Positions 10,415-23,910 of a stretch of 64,000 nt of DNA are shown piece after piece. Every line of letters begins with the position of its first letter. Positions within the stretch are counted from its first letter, which is position 1. Location: NCBI GenBank assembly GCA_016785225.1, contig JAFBJZ010000870.1:310001-374000 (forward strand). Reading direction: 5' to 3'. The translations under genes and the position numbers were made by a program. The notes under the pieces are model-generated. The model was not told the DNA's origin, searched no databases, and saw nothing but the letters and a program-made list of their open reading frames with translations. Origin of the DNA: Psettodes erumei. Its lineage: Eukaryota; Chordata; Actinopteri; Pleuronectiformes; Psettodidae.

Positions 10415-13400
10415 CTGAGGCGACAAACCGCTGTGGGTCAATACGCCTGACAAAGCACTGAGCCATGAACTCACTGGACTGTGCGCCATGGATGATGATC
10501 GATCATAAAAGTTTTGCAATGTCTCCGCATCAAGTAGACCGTGGTTGATTATTTGCCACTGTTATAAAAGCAGAATAAACACATGCCTCCTTTTCTGAAT
10601 GACTGACACACTCGTGCTTCTGATTCAACTCACAGTGACCTCCTTGCCCAGGCTGATCTCGCCCAAGACCTTCTTTATGCCCTCTCCGCTCCCCACCTGC
10701 CAGATGGTAGCTTCCACATGCTGGTTGGTGATTGGCCAGTCCCTGGCTTGAAGCTCATACCAAATGGTGCTTAAAAGGGCGAAAAGCAAATGTATGATTA
10801 CCCAGTCAAATGGTAAAGGGCTCAAACTTAAGACGACTGTACTGTAAGTGAGCAGAGAGCTTACCCAAAGGCGTACACATCTGCTGCTGTGGAGAAGGGA
10901 AGGCGGTCCTCGTTGTTACCTGGGCTCATCCGGCGCACAATCTCTGGTGCCAGATAACATATCCAGCCATGTGGAAGTTTAAGTTTATTCTCACGTCTGG
11001 AGAAAAAAAAAACGGTACACCTTTATTTGGTAAGAAATGAAATGGAGCAGAAAATCTGAGTGGAAAGACGCATTAACTTGAGCGGAAAATGCATTAACTA
11101 GATGCAGTCCATTTCCAACTACTGTGTACAAAATGGCTATTTATGAAACCCGACGCAGACAAAGTACAAAATTTGCAAGCCTGCGTGTTCAACAGGTCCT
11201 TCGAAAACACGATCGTGCTGGATATGATTCCGATTTTACAATCAGGAGATTTTCATCCAGGGAGATGCCTGCAGGACTGGATACGCTGCGGGCAATTATT
11301 TCCAATCCCCGGAACTCCCCAGTTAACAGCAGTGTGTCGAGAACAGCAATTTAGCCGAGGGTGTGTTTTTTTTTTTAACGGCCTCTCGAGTCGCGTTTCT
11401 CACCTGCCCTCCTGAACGACTCCAGAGATCCCAAACAGGCCGAAGTCTGTGATCACAACTTTATTGGTGTCATGAAAAACGTTCTTTGACTTCAAATCTT
11501 TGTGAACGATGCCTTTAGCGTGCAGATAGCCCATCCCCTGTGTAGTGAGATGCACAGTGACAGATCATTACGTGTTGTCATATAGGAATCTGGATGTTGC
11601 TATTCACAATTCAACCTTTTAGATATGCAGTTTCAGATTTTTGGTTGAAAATATTTATACAAGGGTTTGCCAAAGACTGCTACAGACTAAGACTAAACTA
11701 AACTAAATTAGCAAAATGCTACAAAGATCAAAATGAAAGACAAAGAACAAAAGGAAACATACATTTCAAAGTGGAAAAAATATTTGATAAACATTATTTC
11801 ATATCTTTTGTTCTGTCTTAAGCATTTTCCTGTTTCTTGTCATGAAATTTGGCACGTGGTCAATATCTTACAAAATTAAAAGAATCTATGGGCTCTTTGA
11901 AAAGATATTTAAGAAACGTTTACCTTTACAATCTCCTGAGCGATTTGTCTTGTCTTATTAATGTCCAATGTATTCTTAGTGTCTCTAACAACGGAATACA
12001 GTGTCCTCCCTTTGCAGAAACTGTGTGGGCAGAGATGAAAAGATTAGACACCTAAAATCCTTTCAGGGGTACATTTGATGTTTCTGATCTCACCTGGTGA
12101 TGATGGCGAGGTGGGGTGGAGCCATGCAGGCCCCCATGAAGAGGACCACATTCTCGTGCCTGGTCTGTCTGTAGTTCATCACCTCCTTTTTGAAGAGCTT
12201 CAGATGGTCCTGATTGTTCCCATCGATCTCAAGAAGCCGGATAGCTACCTCGCCGTGCCACCGACCCTTATGCACTTTCCCCCAGCGGCCCTGCGTGGAC
12301 AGAGAGCAATTCCAGCAAAAAGCGCCTTTTCGGAACAATATATATTGTCTATTTCAGATTCCTCACTTTTCCTATGAGTTCTCCGAGGTCCAACTGCTCA
12401 AAAGGGATGTCCCACTCCTGCAGGTAGACGCTGGTCTGGCTTGCCTTGCGAGAGATGGGGCCCTTCCACTGGTTCCCCCGAGAGCTGGGCAGGTCGTCCA
12501 GCTCGTCGCCATCCAGCTCCCCGTCCGAGCCCACGTTCATCCTCATATCCTCCCCGTCCTCGTCCTCGTCCTCTCCTTCGTCCTCGTTCTCCTCCTCCTC
12601 CTCCTCATTCTCTTCCTCTGCTTCCGCGTCTTCATCTTCAACCTCACATTCCTCCTCCCCTTCCTACAAGAGTGTGGCAGTGGCTTTGTTATTCTACCAC
12701 ATACAGTATATATAGGGAAAAGACTTAAATCCACACAATTAAGGCGTGAAATTCTCTGGCACTACAGAGTGGTTTAATTGTCATTATGCAGAATCTTCAG
12801 AGCCTGGGAATATATTTAGTGTTAATGGAGGATGAGTCAGTACTGTGTGAGAGAAATGAGTCTGACCCACCCTTCAAAACTTATTTTTGGTGCCATAACA
12901 AACATCCATTCAGATGTTGTAATGTGATGATGGTCGGGGTCACCGTCACCACCAGTTATATCTTTAGACATAAGGTTAGTACACAACTATGCATCCCGAG
13001 TCCTTCAACTCATTTTATTTATTTTATTTTATTTCCAACTCTGAGAAGACTCGTTATGCTGACAGCAAAACCCGAACGAAGTGCAGTTTCACATGTCAGA
13101 ACATTACCTCTTCGTCTTCATCTTCTACCAGCTCAGCATGTATGTCGTCCCCTGATGGCTCTGTCTCACTGCTGTGGTACAGAGAATCGACATTAGTGAT
13201 GTAAAATCCAAGCAAAAAAACTAAATAACTCTGCTGTTTCATCACTGGAATTAAATTAACTCGATTGTTTTTCATTTAAATGTCTTACACAGTGTCTTGT
13301 AGGACATCAGAGTGCAGATTAGAAGGGCTGGAGACATCTGTAGAGAAAAACGAGATGGTTCAGGAAGGACTGAGAGGACGCTTTGGAAAGCCGAGTGGCC

Positions 13401-16400
13401 CACCACATACAGAACATGACCGCTCGTCTGCTCGTGCAGTTTCCCCACCACAACCAGAAGGTGGCGTCCAAACACAGCTAAGGGTCAGCATGCAGTCTGA
13501 GCGCTTGCAGTGAAAGTCAGCTACAGTAACTGCTACCACACTAAAAGCAAACATGCAGAGGACAGAGAGAGCTGCAGGGAATCGAAGGTTGGGAGAGTGG
13601 GATGATGGGACACCAGCAACGCAGCGTGACATTTTGGGACCGTCAACTCACCGGGGAAGATAAACTGCTGTCTGTGCTGAAAGTAACAGGCAGCTTTTGC
13701 AAAAAGAGAGGGGAAAGAGCATCAAGCACGGCACGGGGGGGAAAGACTGGTGGTTAGAAAAGCTTTGAGTTAACAGACTGCGTAAAGTGCACAGTTCTTC
13801 TTCATTGTTAATGCCATACATGGAGAGAAGTGTGTGTGTGGCCCATACATTTACAACCTAATAAGCTGGAACAGTGACTTAGGATCAGAAAACTGTACAG
13901 TGAGGGAAAATTGTTACATATAAGAGTACAATCCTAGCATTCACAATATGTGCACTATGCATGTCTGTATGTTTGGGTTTATCGGGGCGTAGTTAGCCGT
14001 GCTTTTCCATGTGTCTTCCTGTATCCAAGCCTACCTGGGAAGTTAAAGCGACTGTCCCGGTGACCTTTGGGCGAGGGGTTGGGTGGTGGAGTGGCGCTGG
14101 GGGGGTTGCTCTGCTGGAAGGGTGCCGGGGAGGAAGGTGTGGATGACGTGGTGGAGGACGGATTGCTGCTGGAGTCCAGCTGGTTCAGAACTGGAGGATG
14201 GTCCTGGCAGAGCAGGGATGGGTACACACAATGTTAATCAAGCCTGATAGATAATGGTCACATTATGCTTTCGATGACTTCCAAAGATTCTGTACTTAGT
14301 TTCAGTTTAAACTGCAAAAAATAAGGCACAATTTCTGGGGGAACTGACTGATTGCAATGTCGCTGTATGATGGATTTCTTTATGGTATAAAGGAGGACAG
14401 CATCACTAATATAAGGGCAGCTGGTGGAAATACTGAAAAAACTATTACAAATCATTTTTCTCTCCAAAGCAAACACACGTAGAATGAACGGTGGCGAAAA
14501 GCGTCTCGTCTGGCACCTGCATAGTTAATAGCAACATGTCACATCGGTTAAACTGGCCGTGATTCATCACTTGCTTAAAATGACTTCCTATAGAGATAAA
14601 ATGTGCTGTAATGCAGAACTCCTAAGCCCTTTTTTAAAACCTTTTTTGTAATGGCTTTTGGTAGCGTGCCAAACTGCGGTGCTTCTGGCGGCCGATCCAC
14701 AGGGTTGTTTATATCAGACGGAACAGACTCGGTCCTCCGAATTTTGGCAACTGGAACAGAAATTGGTAGAGTCACAGTGGATGTAAGCAAAGTACAGTGT
14801 CCATCAACTGCAGAGTGAGGCTCAAACACAGCTACTTACTTGGTAGAAAGGAGATTCTACAGGATGGTGCTTCCTTTGTGCATTTGTTGTGGCACTTTAA
14901 CCTGCACAGGCAAGTGGGCAGCACATGAGAGGCACGGTAGAAATCAGCACATGGCAGCTAGAAAGCACTCAGAAAGGCAAGATCTACTCAAGGCTTCAGA
15001 ATCCCCAACTCCCCCGAATCACACGTACAGACTGAGCTTCACATGCTACTGTAATAAAGCCTCAAATGATAGAAAAAAATCATTTAAGTGCCCTTTAAAT
15101 TGGAAAGCGCTCAACTCACCGACAGTGTTTGCACTTGACCCCAAACATCATGTTCTTCTGGCACACCTGGCACGTCTGGGAGAGCCAGGACCTGGTCGAA
15201 AACCTACACAAAGACAAGAACTTCTGTTAGAACGACAGTATGGCGTTACTGTAAGCTTAGGATCGGACATATTTTGCGTAATTAAAAGATCTACCTGTGA
15301 GTGACTGCTAGGCCGATGTCCCTCCTCACTGCTTGTGGGGAGCTGCGGTGCACTGCTACGTTATCTAGCCGGGGAGAGAGCGAGAGAGATGGCAGGAGGG
15401 AAAGAATGGGAGAGACATTACGGGCAGGACTGGCTTATGTCGAGAAAGACTGCTATCTAATGAAGTGACAAAATCCCAAACGGAGCAGTTCACAAAGATT
15501 TTGAGAGGGGAATAAGGTCAAACCACATTTGGGATGCGATTCCCCCACACGCATGATTGTGGAACACAAACACACACACCCACACACACACAAACACACA
15601 AATGCATGAATGTATATAAAGCAAAGATAAGGAACAGTCATTTTCCAGAACCCATTAGGCAACCGAGCTGTGGTTATTAAGTCCGGAAATCCCAGTAATG
15701 TAAAACAGGTCATAGCGGTACAGCGTAAACAGTCTGATGTAAAACAGGATATTTCCGACGTGTCCAACATGCAGAGTGACCAACTCAGCAAAAAAATCCA
15801 AATGCACACACGATAATGGCTCACTTTTAATGGTGCTGTGCTCTTCCATCAGGGTCGGCGTGCCAGGCAGGGTGTAAGGTGCTGTGGCGGCAGCTGGGGT
15901 GGCTCCGGGCGTGCGAGCAGACACGGTGGGGTAGCGGGAGGGCAGGTCCTCGCATCCGTTCCCGTTGACTTGCATATTTAGGAACAACTTATTCTTTCTA
16001 ACGCATCTGAAAGAAAAAAAAGACATCCGTTGGCCGATCTGCATCTGTAGATCTTGGACAGTGGCAAAAACTCGACTGGATGCACACAGCAAGTCCACAG
16101 TTGCTTAGCATAGTGTATGATGCAGGTTATGTAAGGGATAGGGATAGAGAGAGAGAGAGACATTTGGGAACCTAAATAGCATTGGCAGGGGACAGTCAGG
16201 GTGACATCCTTAACACCCAGATTGAACTCACAAGGACTAAAGCGGCGAGCGGTGCCAGTTCTTCGGTTTATACGCACACATGCATGTGTGCACGTGAGCG
16301 TTCGCAGTAAGGAAAAAGAATCCATTCGTCTAATTTTATCTTGAGCTCTGTTCAATCATCTATCCGACCTGTGACCTGGATAAACTAGCAGGATTGTCTG

Positions 16401-19400
16401 GCTGTGCGTTTGAGGCGCTGAATCTATGTCAGGCATACTTATTTCTCCCTTTGTGTGTGTTTTTTTTCTCTCCCCCGGTAAAGCTTTCCATAAACAGACA
16501 GGATATTATGGATAAACATGTGGCTTGTTTGTGTGTGTGCGTCCAATCACAATAGAGAGAGAGAAAAATGAGGGAGAGAGACACACACGGAGAGGGGGAG
16601 AGAGAGATTGTGTTTGTCTTGCCACCCCTGAGCATTAGTCCTAGGAAATACTTCCTGTTTTGACATGATTCATAATCTCTGGGAATCTATGTGGGGATTA
16701 GCTCCACTTATACAGTGAGAGCAAAAGGAGCAACAGGCAGGATGTGAAAGGATGTGAAAGAGGAAGAGAGGGAACGAGAGAGAGAAGGAGTGAGAGAGAA
16801 CGAAGGTGACTGTGAAGCGCTGCCCCTGCCCCGCGTGAGACGGAGGCGAGTAAGAGACACCTGACAGAGACTTTCAGAAAAACTGCACCAACAGCTGTAA
16901 TTATAACTCAGCGGGCGATGCTGGGGAAAAAAATGAGACTGCAACAATAACACCCGCTTACTGTAATGCTACAGTGATCGTGCTTATTTGACTGGGACAC
17001 AGCACCCTCTACCGCTGTTTTGCAGACCTTTCGACCAAAATCGCCTCCTTTCATTTCTCCACTGTGCGGCAATTCCACAGGTTAAATGTTTAATTCAAGG
17101 ACTGTTTGGCCTTGTACGTATGAATGTTCACCTCTGCATATCACAGCCAGAATAAAAAATTTGCATACATCTGCACAGCTCTGCTTACACACTCACCTTA
17201 CCAACTGTCAAGAAAAAAACCCTCAAGAATTCATAGAAAACGAAACAGAAAGAACCCCTCACATTTAAGAAGTTGGAACTAGATCATTTTTGCCACTTTT
17301 TGTCATCGATTTATTTTCTGCTGGTCTGCTGGTTTTAAGAAACCATCAGCAGCATTACAGGCTGACCATTACACACAACATACTGTAGGAATGTTATTTG
17401 CTCATCTATCTGTAATAAAACCACTGTTAACATCAGCAACTTCTCCTGGAAATAGATAGAAACTGGATTTATCATACTGCCTAACAGTGAAAGAACAAGG
17501 GTATCAAAGAATCCAGTGCTGGCAAACAAGAAACTGCATCTCTCTTCTCACGGCACGTTTTCCCACACTCCCCAGTTCCTGTAAACCTGCGCTAACAAAG
17601 TCAACAGTGGCAGTCTGTTATAATAACAATGTGATCCCAGGATTCCCCTTCAGTTCTACTCTGACCTACTTATGAAAAGCCGTTAGACACGGTGAATTTT
17701 GAATCAGTGTGTTACAGTTTGATCTGGGCACCTACTTGTTGGTGGGAGGGTCTTCAATGCGGTTGCCCAGCTGGGACTCGTGGCTCTTGCTGCGCGTCAG
17801 GGTGATGTTGGGAAGCAGATGCAGCACTTTGCGGGAAGGAGGCGGAGGAGTGCAGGGCGGCTTCAGTCGGTGACGCCTCTTCGATGGCGGCGTTACCGGC
17901 GGGGTGGAAGTGTGTCCATGCAGCCGGGCCGCGTGGGCTAGGGACATGGGGAACGGATCCGTAAGGGGGCTTTCGCTGTGGCCGTGTGACGCCAGCGCCT
18001 CGGGGGTGGGTGCCGCTGACATGGAGCCCGAGCGGGGATGCGGGAAGGTCGCAGAGGGTGTGGATGGGGTGGACTGGATGGTGGATGGGCGGGCTAGAGG
18101 TGAGGGACTGTGAGGGCGGAGTGGAGTCCCCAGACTGGTCAGCTGGTCTGCGGTCAGTAGAGAGCCGCTGTCCCTCCTGGTGGGCTCAGACAGCCACGGG
18201 CCGCCGTCTTCCCTCAGTTCGCCTCCTGCGCAGGAGTCAGCACAGACAATAAACACTGGGCGAAAAAACCCAGCGAGACGCATGCATTTGACCAGGGAGG
18301 CCCCCGCCGGAGCCAACACGCATACCCGATTCGGTGGCACTCTTAAGACAGGAGAGGGCAGCACTGAGTCTGGCACATTCTTCTGAACTGGACCCCAGTC
18401 TTCGCATTGTATCCCTCACCTGGGCACCTGTCATCTGCAGCAAGGCATCAAGGGACAGCTTTGCTTTCACTGCCTGCAGAGGAGCAACGGAAAGAAAAAG
18501 AGATGGTGAGCACTCAGCTGCTCAAAAAGGTGCAAAGACACAGGACAAATACGTGATATATCACCGGGAAGCTCGGCATGTACTGGATGATCAGTTATAG
18601 TATAAATAGTCATCAGGCTGATTGTGTTTATTTGCCAAATATTAAGAAACGAGATGTGCATTAACCCAGCCCTGCTTTTTTGTATCTAAAACGTATCACC
18701 GCACATGTGGGCATAACAGAACTGACATTTGTGTCAGAGGAGAAAACAAAGAGACTCCGCTTGTTGTGCATATTGTTGTGTATATAACGTCAAAAATAAT
18801 AATAAAAAAGTCTTTGTCTTCTCTGCATCATGGCCTGTATTATGGTCTGAAATTCAGCATTAGTGGGTCAGCGAGTTATTTTACTAAAAAGGTCATTCAA
18901 CCTTCAGTGCTATTCCTGGAAAGAAGTGGTGGTTTGTTTGTGGGACTGCAAATACTTCTTCCACTAATCTGGTGTACAGATTGTGCACTGCAAAAGACAT
19001 AGTTTTATGTCCATATCAGTAGATGTAAGAAGAAAAACCAAAAAACAAAAGAAACTTAAGACAGGATTTAAGAAATCTGCAGTGGTCAAGACAACCAAGA
19101 CTCAAGATCAAGCTTGAACTGGGATTTAAACAGTGTCTGTTCATATTTGCCCGTGTGAGAGTCAGCTATGTGCATTTAGAGTCTCTCAGGTGGCTCTAAC
19201 AAAACAGTTCAATGTTCATTTGCCAGGACAGTGGGCAAAATGACAGCACAAACACTGATCCGTAGATCACAGAGGGAAACGGGAGAAAGTCAAAGTATTT
19301 GTACTGCGATTTTAGGATGTTTTTTTGGACAAGGGAAGTACGCAATCGCTTATCAGTCAGGTTAAAACCTTGCTCCGAGAGGGCAAACACTGATCAGAAA

Positions 19401-21983
19401 ACTAGGGCAAGCTCCCACACTCATGTGTACACTGTAAGCAAAAGGAAGCGCACACACACACACACACATGCACGCAGATACACAAACACAAGGGTGAGTG
19501 ATGTGATATTCAGAAGTGGCTCTGGGCCCTCTCCCTCCCACCTCCTCACTCATAATAACATTGCAATTTTAGCATCGTGAGCAACATGACTTGCATACAT
19601 GATTGCCATACTAAGGTCTCTTTGATACAGTATTACTGGTCAGAATTATAAAAGGACGTATGCACAACAATAAGCATCACATTGTTGCCAAATTTACATA
19701 AAATGACAAATAGCTTTTCGCTAATATAGGCACTTTAATGATTGTGTATGCAAATACCTCGAAATGTGAATATACAAACTGAGAAGTGCAAAACGCAAAA
19801 AGTCCAACTGAACCCAATTCTTTTGGAAAGCTTTACAATTTTTAGGAAGTTGCTGACTTTGGCAACCTCTTTCTAGTACCCAACCCTGTGTTGATCTGGA
19901 TCAGGCTACTTATTAGGGCCGCAGACACATTTAATTAGTCCACAGAAAGACACACAGGCTCTAAGAGGCTTGCCAACATGGCAACCGCATGCACCTATCA
20001 CGTTATGCAATACCTCTCCGTCAGTCTAGGTGTATGAGCACAGAGGGTGCATTCCAGTATTTGAAAAAATACACTCATTGCAATGAGTTACGGAAGCCAG
20101 TATAGAGTGAGGTCATGCATAGTAGAAATCTCAATGTCATAATGTTGTCTAAATGGGTCATCAAAATACCATGAAGACTCTACTGAACGTCATCTGGGAA
20201 AGTCCCCACTAGTATACAAAATATACAAATGACTGCTTTTTCTATGCAAACAAAAAGAAACAACTCTAAAAAAGCTGATTTCTTGGAAGGGAAGGTGGCG
20301 GGGTTTAAACTGAAATGCAAACAGTGCGCTAAGCATGAAAGATATGGCTAAACAGAAGACAAGTAATCAGATATGGAACTATGCCGTGAAGTAAAAAAAA
20401 TAATAAGCACGCACGAGATTCAGACATATTAAAGAATAACAAGCGCAGAAGCGTTCAAGATGAGCAGATCAGAGTAAGGTCCCAAAGCGAAGACAAACAG
20501 ACGAGATCAGTCACAACATACGATAGCTGAGAGGGAGTGCAGCAGTTTACAGCAGCACAGGAAGGGGAGCCAGTGGAGGAAGAAAAATAAATGGCGATAA
20601 AACATCGTGCGGCGGGATGACTGTTAACGCTGAAGTTGCGAAATAGGAAATGAATGGATACGATGCATCTGGTGTGCACGAGCAGCGAGTTGCAGGGCGC
20701 CCGGTGTAAGGAAAAGTGGCGATCCGGAAGACGGGCACTAAACGGCAGGTGTCTCGTATGTCAGAGGAGATAGAAGGAAAACACACAGCAATAACAGAAG
20801 TGCACACAGCAGTGGGAGCAGTTCCCTGGTGATCGAAAGGGAACTCTTTTTAGCAGCAAATTGTGGGAAACGTTTGATTTTTTTTAAAAAAAACCCACTA
20901 AGAATCCAAAATAACTGCACTGACAATGGAACTTTCCTCTAGGAAGTTGGGGCCCCCACTGCACCACAGAGAGGCCATGGTACAGTCAGCTAAAGGTTAA
21001 GAGGAGGCCACTTGACCCGTGCTGACTGACACATATAAAACATGTAGCTGAGCTCGCAATATGAAGGTTGCCTCTTAACAGGGCCGCTGCAGGGCAAACC
21101 AGCTCCCACGGTGCTTTTGTTGTCCTACATCATTTTCATAGATGGGCTCTAAACTGAGGCACACCTGTCTACTCAGCTAATCGGGCCAATCAGGTTCCTC
21201 TCCAACCCATCCGATGCAACCACAGACGACGCACGACTGCATTTATGCCTGGAATACTGCTGCGCAACTGTACTTGTCCACATTTATATCCACAATGCCG
21301 TTAAAGCACCTGTCGTGAAATCCGACCGTATGAACAAACATTTCACGTTTACGACGTTCGTTTCCCAAGCTATCGAGCTTGTTCTCATCTGGAGAACAGA
21401 TTGCCGTCCACTGAGCAGTGAAATTCAAAGCCCGAGTTAGGAGTGGATGAAAAAATGAAAGCGATTTTAATACAAATGCAATTATCGAGAAATATTCCAC
21501 TCCAGTAAATACAAGAATAATCTGGTAAAACAAAAAAACCCACAACTTTCTTACAGATGGAGAAATTCCTCACTCACTTGTATAAAAAGCACTCTCCAGT
21601 CTCACTAACATGGCATGAAGATAAAAATGGCAGAAGTCTGGGAACTAGATTTTTAGGCAACCAAGAGGGGTTTGTTTAGAGGAGGACAAGTACATCTTGT
21701 CTGTGTGATAGTAAGCACTCACTCTGCTTGCTCTCTTAGTCTCGTGAAACATCCTTTGTATTTCGCCATGGAAATGCAGAAGGAATCACTTCAAGTTCAG
21801 ATTTGTTTCCACTGTCGGCGGCTTGAAGATCACAATCATAAAACCGGCCGAGCTTCTCTCTCAGAAAGGCATTTTGATGGTCACCGGTCAAGTATTCCTC
21901 ATGCACATGCGAGCGGGGGACGGAGTACACATGCACGAGTACGGCATAAAATGTGATGCCAAACACAGCCACCCAGCCCCCGT

Positions 21984-22016
<33 letters not shown>

Positions 22017-23871
22017 GATTCACGCGGCGCAGCAGGACCCACCTCGATGAGCTCCGGTCGCAGGTTGATGGTGCGTAGCCAATCTCGTAGGTGCGGGTAG
22101 CTGTCCAGGGCTTCGGGCCTTTCTGTCTCTGGCACTTTCTGCTTGCACTGCAGCTGTTTACAGATGTATTTCATCAGCTTCACCTGCAGGGAGCAACAGA
22201 GAACACGGCACAGGTGGGAGGGGCAGGTTAGAGGGGGAGACTCGTGGCGTGCTCGGAGCTACAGCCGAGGCTTTTGGTGTAGAGGATATCTTGTTACAAC
22301 TCTGTTTTTTGGCATTGGAATTTTTTTTTTGTTTTTTTTTTGAAAATGGCCCCATTTGATCACACAAAAAATATCCAGCGTGCGTATCAGTACTGTATGT
22401 TTAATGTATAATTCAAGAATTATAATTCAATAGATAATAGAATTCAAGATTTTCAAAATAAATTTCCGGTCACACCCCATGAAGATAGTCACCACCTCAC
22501 CTGATTCATATGACTCAATTGTCAAAGGCGAAGCTGATGCAAATGACTTTTTCCATTCTGAACTCAGTATACCTGTCATAATGACTCCAGTGTTTGTTTA
22601 ATGCAATTTCCCAGTGCCCCCAGTGCCCGAGCCAGTTAATTAGATATAAACAGCTATTATTATACAGTGGAACAATGAGCTGGTCATCTAATGAGAGCAT
22701 CTGCGGTGCTGGCACAAAGAACAAGGGAGCGGCTTAGTGCCATCAAAGTTCTCAGTTAAGTGACACATAACTGCTCAGTCTTCCAGTCAGGTACTGCTTC
22801 AAGCGTGTACCTTCCTTAACTTAAACATAATTTTCCAATGACCCATAGCAAAATCAGCTTGAAGTTGTGGACACGTGCTTGAACACAGGACTAAGCTTCC
22901 TTCCTTCCTTCCACTCGTGTCTTCTCCTCCTCCTCCTCCTCCTCTCTGGAGAGCCTCCCCGGTGGTTTCCACACTCCGGTGGCTCTGCTGATGGAAGCAC
23001 GGGAGCGAACGGAGAGGAGACGGGTGGAGAACAACAACAGCGAGCCTGCTGAGGGCAGTGGCTTTCTGACGCCCCGGTGAGACCTTCGCTGTGGTGTCTC
23101 ATGACGTGGGACACAACATTACTGGAACTCCCAAAACCCTGCTTGAAAGCTTGACTTGACACTGAAGCATTTACACCTACGTACCTGATTACACGGAATT
23201 CTTTTCCTTGTCTTTACACTCAAAAGCATCCACAAATGATACATAAAGGTGTGAACCTTTATCGCTTTCCAAGCCGGCGTCATGTGCACAGATCCTGTGA
23301 GTAAGTATTACAATGAACGCCAAGGTATAGGTTTGCAGCGGCCCGCGTCGTGCAGCACGTTGGGCCCGATAGTGTGTCTCCTTATCTCGAGGCCTATCTG
23401 TGAGAGTCCATTACAGCAGGCAGCACCTTCAGGTGAGCCGTGCGACACCAGCCGGCTCGCGTACCCAGCCGCACGCCTCTCGAGTGCCTGAGCAACAATG
23501 GCGAGGGCGCGCGTCTTTCTCCGCTCATTCAGCGTCCTCCGCGACATCATCCACTCTCCAGCCGCACAGAAAATCATAACAGTCAAAACGAGTCTCTGAA
23601 AGTGCGGCCTTGGGGATCTACAAAGGCGGCCGACAAAAGCGTCTCCACCGTAGGCCAGAGCGATGAAAGAGAGAGAAAGAGGATGGAGAGGAGGTAAATG
23701 CTCTCTGTGTCTGCCCTGACGGCTGCTACTCTGCTCCGCAATTATCCCGTCTATTAACAGTTGCGCTGAGAGCATTACAAAAGAAAAAAAAAGAGCGTGC
23801 ATTACTGAATGTAAACTAATAAAAAGGTTTTCAAAACTTACGAACAAGTTCTATATTGTGAATGCTGCTAC

Positions 23872-23910
<39 letters not shown>

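Noticed and set aside
15343..15356. Upstream TAGCAG as acceptor of ksr1 exon 5
   Set aside because: It breaks the frame from exon 4; the CCGCAG at 15343 restores phase 2 and the conserved SPQAVRRDIGLAVTH.
23308..23847. 179-codon minus-strand frame in ksr1 intron 1
   Set aside because: No recognisable domain, no start or splice context; GC-rich chance frame between properly phased ksr1 exons.
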